Shown here one piece after another: positions 11,030-22,600 of a DNA stretch of 64,000 bases (position 1 is its first letter; each line of letters starts with the position of its first letter). The position numbers and the translations under genes are program-made. The DNA is from Watersipora subatra. Taxonomy: Eukaryota > Bryozoa > Gymnolaemata > Cheilostomatida > Watersiporidae. The stretch is from the NCBI RefSeq assembly GCF_963576615.1, contig NC_088709.1, forward strand, positions 17,311,264 to 17,375,263. The letters run 5' to 3'. The notes below the pieces were generated by a model. That model saw nothing but the letters and a program-made list of their open reading frames with translations. It did not search any database and was not told the DNA's origin.

Positions 11030-11860
11030 CATTGTTTTATTGTGCAGCACTAGTCTGAAGCCAGCATTAGAAGAAAAGGTAGCACCTCACAGAAATTGAA
11101 TCCATACATTTGGCGGAGCCAAGCGCACTACCATTAAGGCTACTATGCTACCTTGCTACAGTCTGGAAGAATATTCCTTATAATCATGTAAACATGATCT
11201 CTCTCACAATCATGACCTTTAAGTGTGCTGGTAGTAACCAAAAGTATTATGTATGTATGAGGTGTAGTTGATAGCGTACCTGTCTGCAGAATTTGTGATT
11301 TTGAGTTCAATTCCAGTGCGAAGTGTTTTTCTCTTCCTAGAATTTAATTGTTATAACTGAACATACAGACAACAGACAGACCAACAGACACTGAGATTCA
11401 TATATATATTTGTACAATAACTATAGGAATTTCCAGCATTACACAGGTATTAAAAATCAGCTTATAAACAATGAGAAGTAATGTAGCTGCCTGCCATTTG
11501 CAATTGATTTGGCACATTGCCAATGGCTATTTTGAGCAAGCTTACTAATAAGATAGTAAGCTTGCTCTCACGGGAGAGCAAGAATTGCTTTGAGCCGTAA
11601 CGGAGCAGTAGCGTATTTTCACACACATAGCGACATGTGTCGTCCCATGAATCTATCAATTTCGCGTAGCTAAATTGGTAAGGCATTTGCCTCGCAAGCG
11701 AGAGGTTTCGAGATCAACTCTTCTGCGATTCAGATTCTTCATTCCAAGATTTTAATAGCTAAAGCTGGACATACCGAAGGACATATACACATACATGCAC
11801 ACACACAAACTTTGAGATTTATATGGTATATATACGTAGATAATAATAAATATGTAATAA
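11030..11860 (+). repeat. tRNA-like SINE centres and tails of family B
   Basis: At least two tRNA-like centres are visible. One near 11260 has 'gttgatagcgtacctgtctg' and the B-box-like 'tgagttcaattccagtg'. One near 11665 has 'gtagctaaattggtaaggca' and 'cgagatcaactc'. Both are followed by the family tail 'tt(t)aat...gctata(a)ctg(g)aca...actttgagattta'. A reversed tRNA-like head lies near 11110-11160. No coding sequence is seen. Confidence 0.55.
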
Positions 11861-11929
11861 TATATCTAATAGATACTATCAAGATCAAAATGTCAACTTC
11901 TATATTGGGCTGTGTTAGTAGTCTCCATT

Positions 11930-12226
11930 TTCTATTACGTCCAAATTTCGATTAGAAGCCGCTCTGTCGTGGCTGGCAGCACAAGCGCTATACAACTTGA
12001 GCAATTTGGCAAGGATGTCTCAATACAAACTGGACATTGCAGTCTGGGGCTCCACAGCTATAGGTTGGACCTTATTGATTCTCCAACATGCCGCTGCCTG
12101 CAGGAGGATGAATCAGTGCTACCTTTCTATATTTAAATGTTCAACATACACAGTCCTTACACAGATGACTGGGTTTGAAAAGGACACACTGTCGATGGAA
12201 ATGATATTCAAATCGGTTATAGCTTA
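11930..12226 (+). pseudogene. Relic of a LINE 3' end (zinc-knuckle/RNase H tail type)
   Basis: Two overlapping frames together match the C-terminal signature common in non-LTR elements. One reads TGHCSLGLHSYRLDLIDSPT then CRCLQEDES; after a frameshift the other reads CSTYTVLTQMTGFEKDTLSM and ends at TAA (12225-12227). The TGH...H..R....DSP.CR..Q.DE pattern is characteristic. The frameshift shows it is dead. Confidence 0.55.
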
Positions 12227-12229
12227 ATA

Positions 12230-13495
12230 CAGCAATACATACATATACTAACACATTGGAACAAGAGCCTCTTTCCTAGAATACAGTCACTAATTAGGTC
12301 ACACATAAAGGGTGAGGAGGTTGTACTGCTAAGAGAAGGACCGGGGTCCAGAAGGGCCATCATAGATGACAGCATCAAAACAACTAGTTCAGCGACTAAA
12401 CATTGGACCAGATTTAGGTTAAGCTGGTTAAACTAATGTGGAAATTTTGACTACATGTATCAGTTCTCTATTTCCTTTATTGAGGTACAAACTTTTTTGG
12501 CCAATAACTGCTGAATACTTATTTCATAAACAAGGGAACAGTCAGCCATTCTATTTTATTACACACATCACATACTCCGCACATATCAGTATATCAACAC
12601 ATATGGATATTTAATATTTTCAGCTTATTAAAAATGCTTGCAATTTACAAATAGAAGAACTTTTCATATTATTGCAATAAGATAGATTATATATTATATT
12701 ATATAGATATATTTTGCAATAGATTGTTCGTTCGTTCATTGAACCACTAATTGGAGTTGTATTCCCTATACGCGATAAGCTTACTGCGAAGCCTGCACCG
12801 ATAATTATTTTGCGTGCTTCAAGTATTACTAAGCGTCAAAAATGCGCCTTTTGTCGCTATTCTGTTCGATTATGTAAATATGTGCATCAAAACAAAAACT
12901 ATACATCTAAATGGCAACTGTTGCGAAAATTTCTACACACCTGGCATAATATGCCAGTAAAAACAATATTATTGTTTTTCACTAGCCCGAATGAAATGTC
13001 AGCAACCTTCATGAAAAGTTACATTAATAAAAGGTTTTGGTATCATCTTTGACAGGTATATGTATTGATTTTGTCAGTTTGCGTGGCAAAATATAAGTTC
13101 CAATTAGATGGCTTTTTATAATTGAGTAGATCAAATGATGAATTTCTTGATTGTAACGGAAAATTATTTTTACGAGTATGCGCGGTTTAAAGAATGTAAC
13201 ATAGGCGCAGCCATGACAGTTAACGCGATGTGCGGCATTACCTAAGGACTTTCTACGGTTGGCATAGTTACTGGTACACAATTCAATAGAGAGGCGAGTA
13301 TGAATATTTGTGCTTTTCTAGCTCTTGCAAGTAGTCGTAATTATTTTGTGTACGGTTTAGAACGACTATATACTAAATTTAAAACCCTATGTATTGTATG
13401 AGTAAGCTTCAAACGCATTTTTAACTAATATACTACGATATTTTACTTATTTTTGTTTGCTGAGCATCTCATACATGCAAGTATTTTCTCTGCAG
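12230..13495. other. Intergenic, no gene seen; upstream flank of KIF9
   Basis: This is AT-rich unique-looking sequence. A clean acceptor ('tattttctctgcag', ending 13495) lies 16 bp before the KIF9 ATG, so the 5' UTR probably starts in an upstream non-coding exon within or left of this stretch. I cannot identify a promoter or TATA box. Confidence 0.4.
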
Positions 13496-13511
13496 ACCAT
13501 AAAATCGTACG

Positions 13512-13610
13512 ATGAGCGCTTCTCGTTCTAAAAAAGTGAAAGTCTGGGTTAGGACAAGACCGACTGGCAGTTTTGCCAATGATAACATTGATCTAAAATC
13601 GGATGGCAAG
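13512..13610 (+). CDS. KIF9: KIF9 coding exon 1
   Basis: Encodes residues 1-33, with the first motor beta strand KVKVWVRTRP (kinesin-9 style 'V..F/WVR.(K/R)PT'). The ATG is the first in frame after the acceptor at 13495. Donor AAG|gtaaga, phase 0. Confidence 0.9.
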
Positions 13611-16600
13611 GTAAGACATATCTGTTTTAAATATCTCGGCAGTTGTTCATGTTATTTCAACCGCATCATTAGTTCTCATTCAACATGAACAATGTGTCGT
13701 GCTTTCAACTCCATTTGTCCTTTTTGTTTTTAGTTTTTAGGGTGTATTGCCTCTTATTGGGAGACAGCATAAATGTTTCTGTCATCTATTATCATGTATC
13801 TAATTGTTTTTGTTAGACGGTTAATCTCCACATCAAAAGGGAAGAAAGACATGGAGTTGTCAACAACCAAATTCTTGATTGGTCATTCAAAATGGATGGA
13901 ATCCTTCACAATTCCGAGCAACAGGATGTGTTTGAGAAGACTGCAAAACCTCTTATAACAAGATGCTTAAATGGTTATAATGGTATGTTGTTTGTCTAAC
14001 TTTGAAGAAAGCCAATGTCTTAATTTTTTGCAATGAATTCAATTTTTTGAGATTGGTAACACGACACATTTCAACAAACATGACTTACAAAAGGCCCAAT
14101 TTTTATACTAATAGTACTTTTGACTGCTGTTGTGTTTATTGATTACCAATCTTTTTAATATTTTTAATTTTTGTCTATAACAAAAATTCATTTGTGTTAT
14201 GAGTTAAAATTCAAATTATTGCAGTTTATTTGTAATATTTACTAAAGCTTTTTGTTGTGGTAAGCTATGGTGCATTCAGCATTTTATCAAAAGTTTTATT
14301 GTACATTGTCATGCATCATTTTTGCAGGCACCATGTTGTGCTATGGACAAACTGGTGCAGGTAAAACCTTTACCATGACTGGAGCAACAGAGAACTATAG
14401 CTACAGAGGGCTTATTCCCAGGGCTTTACAGCAGCTTTACAAAGACATTGAGGAGAAAACAGATTATTCCATAAATGTCAGGTATTGCAATTGATTAGAT
14501 GTCTTTGGGCAGCTGAAGCCTGAATAAAAACCAATAATTTTTCAAAAGTTTTTTCTATCATATTTATCACTTTGTCTTGTTAGATGTTTTAAAATTCTTA
14601 TTAGTATGGTTACATTTAGAATAAGCTATTTGGAGATATACAATGAGCACATGGTTGACCTTCTCGCCTCTCAGCCTTTCCTTGAGAAAGAAGGGGCTAT
14701 GCAGATGGCCATAGGTGAAGACGAAAATGGAGTCTATGTGAAAGGTTTGACTCAGCATTTGGCACAAACTGAAGAGGAAGCTCTCAACCTGCTTTTTGAG
14801 GCGAGTTGGCATCATAGGCGCTACCATGGCTATCATAGGCGCTACCATGGCTATCATAGGCGCTACCATGGCTATCATAGGCGCTACCATGGCTATCATA
14901 GGCGCTACTATGGCTGTTAGTGTAAAGATGTCTTAAATGACTTTGTTGCTAGCAGTCATAAAATAGATGGTTTTTATGTGTTGCCATCAGACACTCATGC
15001 AAACTGTTGTATCATATTTCTTAAACTGATTTGTTTGAAATTTTTTACTTGAGTGTGAAGCAGTTCTAAAATGTAATTAAATAAATTTATTAGTCGTTGT
15101 GGAGCAGTAAGTAATTTGTCATGATTATACACTGGAGTGATTCAGGCATGTACAAAAAGGAGTAAAGTACAAAATCTCAGTAAAATACAAAATGTACTTT
15201 ACTGAAAATCTTAATATTCAATTGGGGAAAAAAAGCACATCATTATTCTAAAAAAAAGTATTTCTGTAATGAAATACTCAGTTTGCAATTGTATGAAGTA
15301 TGATTTAGCAGGGTTAAAACTCAACAAAGTCAAGAAATGCACCATTATTCTAAAAGAAACTGATATTTACAGAGCCTGTCGATTTTCTAGAACTGAGGCA
15401 TAGCCATGACCGGTCTGTTTTACAATATGTGCTGAAACTACAGGTGTTTATTTTTATATTTTTAGAGAGCATTGTGGCTTACCAAATTCTTTCGCTAAAA
15501 GCTAGCATAAAAGCCATTTAAATGAAGTTGTTCGTCTACTGCAGGGGGAGACAAATCGAGTAATTGCTCAACACTCAATGAATGCTGCATCATCAAGATC
15601 CCACTGCATATTTATGCTGAATGTTGAAGCAAGGTCAAGGGTTATGTCCAATGCTGTTTACACGACATCTAAACTCAATTTTGTGGATCTCGCTGGCTCA
15701 GAAAGGCTTAGCAAAACTCTGGTTAGTTTCGACCTTTTTATTGAGGATGTGCTCGAGTGTGGTCTCCTTGGAAGCATTTTGTTTTATGTGATGTGAAACA
15801 TTAGCCTCATTTTAATAATATTATGACTCAAAGATTTGCTTATACTTCATTCTTTGTTTCACATTCCTTCCTCCAGTCCAAGTTGACACATGTGCTAAAG
15901 GACTCCATAGGTCGTCATGCGATACAATAAGTCTATAATGCTTATGTACAACTTTCAAGGCAATACAAAGTACATCATCTATTAAATGCTTTGTCCTAAC
16001 ATGGGCTTTAAGGCTATGACATTTGAAGGCACCATTCTTACTTAGATGTACATTCAAATAACTGAGCTGGTTTAGGTGTTTGGGAGTTGTCTGCAACTGT
16101 TTTTGTAACGCATACACCTATATGGAAATACAAATCCTATTTTACAGTCTGAAGGAAAGGTCAAAGAAGAAGCAATGTACATCAACAAATCACTGTCATT
16201 CCTCGAGCAGTGTGTCATAGCTCTCGCTGACCGGAGGCGAGATCACATCCCCTTCCGCCAGTCCAAGTTGACACATGTGCTAAAAGACTCCATAGGTGGT
16301 TCATGCGATACAGTAAGTCTATAGTGCTTATGAACAGCTTTCAAGGCTATGAAAAGTACATCAACTATTAAATGTCTAGATCTAACAGGCACCTCAATGT
16401 TATGACACTTGAAGATACTAGTATTTTTTAGATATACAGTCATGTGCAAAAGTATGAGACCGCCCAATAATTTTCTACACTTGAACAATAGAACTCGATA
16501 AGCCCAATATAGTCAACTTAAATAAAATTATATATAATTTTTATATATAAATTATATATAATTATATAAATTATATATAATTATATATAATTTTTAATTT

Positions 16601-19600
16601 TAACAATGTACACTTTTTTGTGATGTTATTGTATTGTTTACAAGTAAAATCTATTTCTCCTAATTACATAATACTCTCACGTGATGAGATCCACTCTGTA
16701 TTAATGAAACATTAGCAAAAGTGAATAGGTGGTCAGTTTTTCTTTTAAGCCATTGTGCTAATTTTTTTGAAGTTTTCTAAATTATTGACATTTCTTTTTC
16801 CCTAGCAGTGTACATTCAATCATCTTTGATATATTAAGCACTTGTCTCAAAACAGCCTTTATTAAAAAATTTCGCATTTAACACTCGTTAGCGACATAAC
16901 ATCCAGAGTATTGTGGTTAAAGGCAAGTATATAAGGAAAACAGATAGAGTAGATTCTGAGCATTAAAATGGTATTAAGTTTCTGTATTTGCTTTTCATTT
17001 GCATTTTGAGGTGAACATCATACGCATTGCTGACAAACAGACAGGCAAAAATCTCAGAAAACCTAATAGTTATTTTTAGCAAATATTTAGAGTATGCTGC
17101 CATTAGCTCCTAGCTCTCACAAGGATAGAAATTGATTTCATGGCATGAACTTTTACCAAAATTGTCATCAATATCTCTGAGTGCATGGCATACTAGTTCA
17201 CTAGGTTGTACAGCAAATATTTTTATCTTTTTTCCTGTGTTTTTAAACATCAGTTTATTTTATAGTGTTTAATTTGAGGTGATACTCATTCAAGCTTTAG
17301 TCGCGAAGATGCACATGAGTGCTGCCTTTTTGATGCTGCCACGTTTTTATTTACATGGTTAATTACCAATACAGTATTATGGCTCTATTTCATTTCTAGA
17401 TCCTGATAGCTAATGTCTGGGGAGAGCGTGAACAATTAGACGAGACAGTCTCAACCCTGCGATTTGCCACTAGAATGATGTGCGTTGCCTCTGAACCCGC
17501 TGTCAATGAGCAAGTTGACCCCACGGTACTAACTAACCTTGTTCTTTGATTGAGCTAATAAAATATTCTCTCTCTCTAACTATCATGTTCTGTGAGGATG
17601 TAAGTGATCATGGTCCTCCTTTATTACCTGTAACCATGGCTGTTCTTGGCAAGTTTCAACTGTGGTTTGCCATCACCTTCTGTTAGCTGTTTTCATTGAG
17701 ACACCATCTTTAGCTAGCTGGCTGTTGGCTCACGGAGGAGCTTCTCTACCCTTTGTCAGGTTTTGTTTTTATTCCTGCAGAGTTGCTAGCCAACCTCCTC
17801 ATCCATGTTAGAGCGCAGATGAGGTTTTGATTGAATAAACTATTGACTAATTTTAAACAAGGTTTGAGCGCAAAATTAGCTCTAATTTTTTAGTGTTATT
17901 TTATTAGAGCATTATTTAGTTTTCAAAAGCAACCAAATTAGCATCAAAATTGAGTTTTCTCCTAATGAGCTGCCTTTGCTCTCCAACTATCCGCAGAGTT
18001 GATTATATCAGAGGCAGCCATTCGAAGTAATGTATGAGCTATACACGCTTACATGTCTTGTCTGGTTCATTAAAAGAGTAAATTTTAAAACTTTGAGTTT
18101 AGGTTTTAAAATATCAATTTTTACATTTGAATTATAAAATAAATAGCTACTTGGAATTAAAATGATTTTTTGTAAAAAAAATGACGATCATCCACGAAAT
18201 GGAAATTCAAGTAAGTAATTGAAGATCAATTCTAAGTTAAATTATTCAGGCTTTTGTCTAAATTCCTTAATTTTTACCACTTTTAACTACTATAAATAAA
18301 ACATGTTCTATTGGGTTGTTGGCATGAAGCCACTTGTATGTTTCACTAAGATGAGAGGGTTTGTTTGGAGTTGGGGAACTCACAATATGGATATTAATGT
18401 CTGGTATTAAACTATAGATGTCTGCAGGTTTGCAGTAAGTCATAAAGATAAGGAAAACAATCTCATGAACTTGTTGCAAGTAGCAATCATCCGCAGTTTA
18501 TAGTTTTTTGTTTAATTGTTAGTATAGCGACCATATGAAAGAGTTATTGGTCAGGAAGTCACTTTTTTAACAAGACAATCTGATTTACACTGCTAGCCCA
18601 TCATTAAATGTATTCTATGATACATACGCTATTATTTATAGTTATTATTCGGTTAATATTCTGTTGGTGTGGCAAGTGCTAAGTAATTCAATGATAAATA
18701 GATGGAATATATGTGCTAGTCATTGCCTAGGGTAAAATGGACAAAAAACTCAATATTTGTTATATTCAACCAAGACTAGTTCTGCTGACTTACCTTATGC
18801 AGAAGTACTAATTTTTATGTTACATTCTTTTTGCGGTTTTTATTGAAATCTTTTGAAACTTTCCCCAAAAGCATTTTTGAAAAAAATGAAATATTTTTTC
18901 TAGCTGAGGTTAAAAACTCATGACCTCTCTATTTAGTGTCATGTATGAGTGCTGTACTTCCGCTATTGACAACACTTTATCTCTTTTACTCTATGCTACA
19001 TCTATGGATATAACTTTTCGTTTGTTATAATAATATTATTTTGCTTTTGGTAGCTGATGGTGAAGAAGCTTGAGAAGGACATACAGAACTTGAAGAGGGA
19101 GCTGGCAATGCATGACACGCTCAACAATCGCTCGATGGTAACATATGAGGCCCTCTCTGAGCAGCAAAAGTATGAAATCAAGCAGCAGGTGCGCAGATAT
19201 ATCAGCTCAGACCTCGACACCATAGATATTATCAACATCAAACAAATTGAGGGAGTCTATGAGTCATTTAAGGAAATCTGTCTGTAAGTACCACATCATA
19301 ACTTCAAACCTCAAACAATAGTCGCTATGCCCTGGCAGTCCAGTGTGAGCCACAAGAGATCGTCCGGTGCTTTACGAGAGATCGTCAGGTGTGCCAATAA
19401 AGCGCAGAGAATAAGTCTGTGTACAACTATTCTAAAGTACATATAGGTAAACAAATGTTGGAGTGAGAATTCCACATACTGCAATCTTTTTTCAAACTTT
19501 TTGGGTGGCTCTTGTTATAGCAAACATGTCTGGGATCTATGCATCATGATTTAGGAATTATTCAAGGAGCTTCAGCTAAACTGTTATTTGTGCTTGTATA

Positions 19601-22600
19601 AAATTAGTCACGCAGCGTAATGAATCTTACCTGGAAAAATAAGGTCAAGAACACTGAAAAACAGACTGGCCTCCTATCTATGGTGAACATTCTGATAGAA
19701 AAGGTCTAGAATGGCTGGGACATGTGCACAGGATTGGTCATGAGTGATTACCGAGAGAACCATTATATTCACAATTCTATGAAAAAAATAGGAATCAGGG
19801 CAGACCCTAGCCTGTCTTGACAAGCTGTTGTTTTTGCGGAATTATCCCCCGTCATGCGGGCAAGCAACACAACAGCTTGTCACAAGACGTACTGCACCTG
19901 ATGCATCAGCTGCACTTATAGGGAGTTGTTCTCTTCCATCTATGAGGCTTGGTTGCGATGTTATATCGGTCGCTCTATTGGTAATCATAACTGACTTCAC
20001 GCAAAAATTTATGCAGAAAAAAATAAGATTACAACGTTTAACCAAAGACCAGTCTCTGTTGTAAACTTTAGTAGAACTTAAGAATAAATTGAAAATAAAA
20101 TCCATAAGAACAAATAAAACTGACTGATAAAAAAATAGAAATAAAACTGACTGAGCGCACAAATAACAACATGTTTAGTCGCTGTTGTTGCCTAAGTTCT
20201 CAAGTTCTACTAAAGTTTACCGCAGAGACTGGTCGCTGGTTAAACGTTGTAATCTTATTTTTTTCTACATAAATTTTTGTGTGAAATCCGTTATGATTAC
20301 CAATGGAGCGACCGACATAACATCGCAACCAAGCCGCATAGATGGAAGAGAACAACTCCCTATAAATGCAGCTGATGCATCAGGTGCAGTACGTCTTGTG
20401 ACAAGCTGTTGTGTTGCTCGCCCGATCGACGGGGCACAATTCTGCAAAAACAACAGTTTGTCAAGACAGGCTAGGCAGACCTGGACTGAGAAACAAAAAT
20501 GTAGCTAAGTGTAACATAAAGTTGAGAGAATTAAACACAAGCAGATGGCAAGAGAGAGCGAAAAACAGAGCAGCATGTAATTCAGTGATAAAGCCTAAAC
20601 CATAGGACAGTCATTGTCGAAATGACCGAATGCAAGAAAGAGAAATAAAATTAACCAATGCAGAGTATATCTCAGTTACTAATAATGTAATATATTATTA
20701 GTCGACTGAACTATATTCTGTATTGATTATTAAAAACATAGGTGGAAAGTATGGTCTAAAAGCTTACTCTTGGTGCAACTATTCAGCTAAGTAAACACAA
20801 AAACACAAAGATAATTGTTAGCAATGGACAAATCACTTGCAAATTGAGAAACAATAAAAATCTATTGCTGAACAAATTGTCCAAGTTAAAATTGGTTGTA
20901 ATGCAATTATTCTTTGTTGAAAAAGTTTATGTGGGGGTTTTATGAAAGATTATAATTTTTGCATTTTTGCAATAATGTCTATTTTGTTTTTACACAATAG
21001 TGCTTGAGTGAATCTTGATCAAACAGTGACATGGCGTTTGCTAGGGGTAATTGACGCAACCGCAGTTAGGGCAGAACAATTTTACACTTTAGCTGTAATC
21101 GTCATTATGTACAATAATGAAACTTTTGACAGGCATTGTATGGCACCATGGGTTTTATTTCTATATTCATATTTATTAGCTTATAAAACTTGACCTCATT
21201 TGTTTCAGGTCAACAGAACTTGACGTTGAAGCTAGATTGAGAGATAAGTACACACTCATAGATAAAACTGACCCCGAGCAAATCAAGGAAGCACAGGCTC
21301 GAGGCATAAACATAGCTGATGATGGTACGGTGGGTGAGCCAGATGGAACTGGTTTTGGACTCGGAATAGCTCCTAGCAGTGCTAAGGCTGCTGACATATC
21401 GAATGTTTCGGTTAGAGGAGGCAAGGGAGGCAAGAGGAGAGGAAAGGAAAGACAGAGGTTAGAATAATGTGCACTGTGTGCGATTCTTCGCTTCTTGCAT
21501 CAATTTTGTGAGACAGCATTTTTTGTAACAAAATGCTGTTGATAGAAAATGACTAATGACCATTTTTGAAGATATGAATACTCATGCGTCTGGGACTGCC
21601 AGCATCAACTGTTGTATAGATATAATTAGTAGTATAGATATAACTACTAGAATAGATATAACTACTAGTATAGATATAGCTACTAGTATAGATATAACTA
21701 CTAGTACAGATATAACTACTAGTATTTGAGTTACTGTGTTTTGTCAGATGAGGGCAGTATAGATATAACTACTAGTATAGATATAATTACTAGTATTATA
21801 GATATAACTACTAGTATAGATATAACTATTAGTATAGATATAACTACTAGTATAGACATAACTACTAATATAGATGTAACTACTAGTATAGATATAACTA
21901 CTGGTACAAATATAACTACTAATGTAGATATAGCTACTAGTATAGATATAACTACTAGTACAGATATAACTGCTAGTATAGATATAACTACTAGTATAGA
22001 TATAACTACTAGTATAGATATAACTACTAGTATAGATATAACTACTAGTATAGATATAACTACTAGTATAGATATAACTACTAGTATAAATGTAACTACT
22101 AGTATAGATATAACTACTAGTACAAATATAACTCCTAATATAGATATAGCTACTAGTATAGATATAACTACTAGCATAGATGTAATTACTAGTATAGATA
22201 TAACTACTAGTACAAATATAACTGCTAATATAGATATAGCTACTAGTATACATGTAGATATAACTACTAGTATAGATATAACTACTAGTACAAATATAAC
22301 TACTAATATAGATATAGCTACTAATATAGATATAGGTACTAGTACAGATATAACTACTACCACTGTAGATGTAACTACTATTATAGATAGACTACTAGTA
22401 CAGGTATAACTACTAGTATAGATATAACTACTAGTATAGACATAACTACTAGTATAGATTTAACTACTAGTCCAGGTTTTACTATTGTACTATAAAGATA
22501 TAGTACAGATATATTTTGTTTGACCCTCAACCTATGGATTTTCATTAGACAAAGAATTGCTTTTTCAATGGATTGACAAACATCAGCTGGCAAGTTAAGA

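Noticed and set aside
14567-14899. Minus-strand frame with MIAMVAP repeats
   Set aside because: Shadow of KIF9 exon 4 and the 21-bp minisatellite.
19828-20508. Paired frames of 60-107 codons on both strands
   Set aside because: They mirror each other because they lie on the two arms of a foldback element; no protein motif.
21726-22409. A 227-codon + strand frame, with 210- and 169-codon frames on the minus strand
   Set aside because: They are frame images of an 18-bp minisatellite in a KIF9 intron, with monotonous repeats and no start or splice context.
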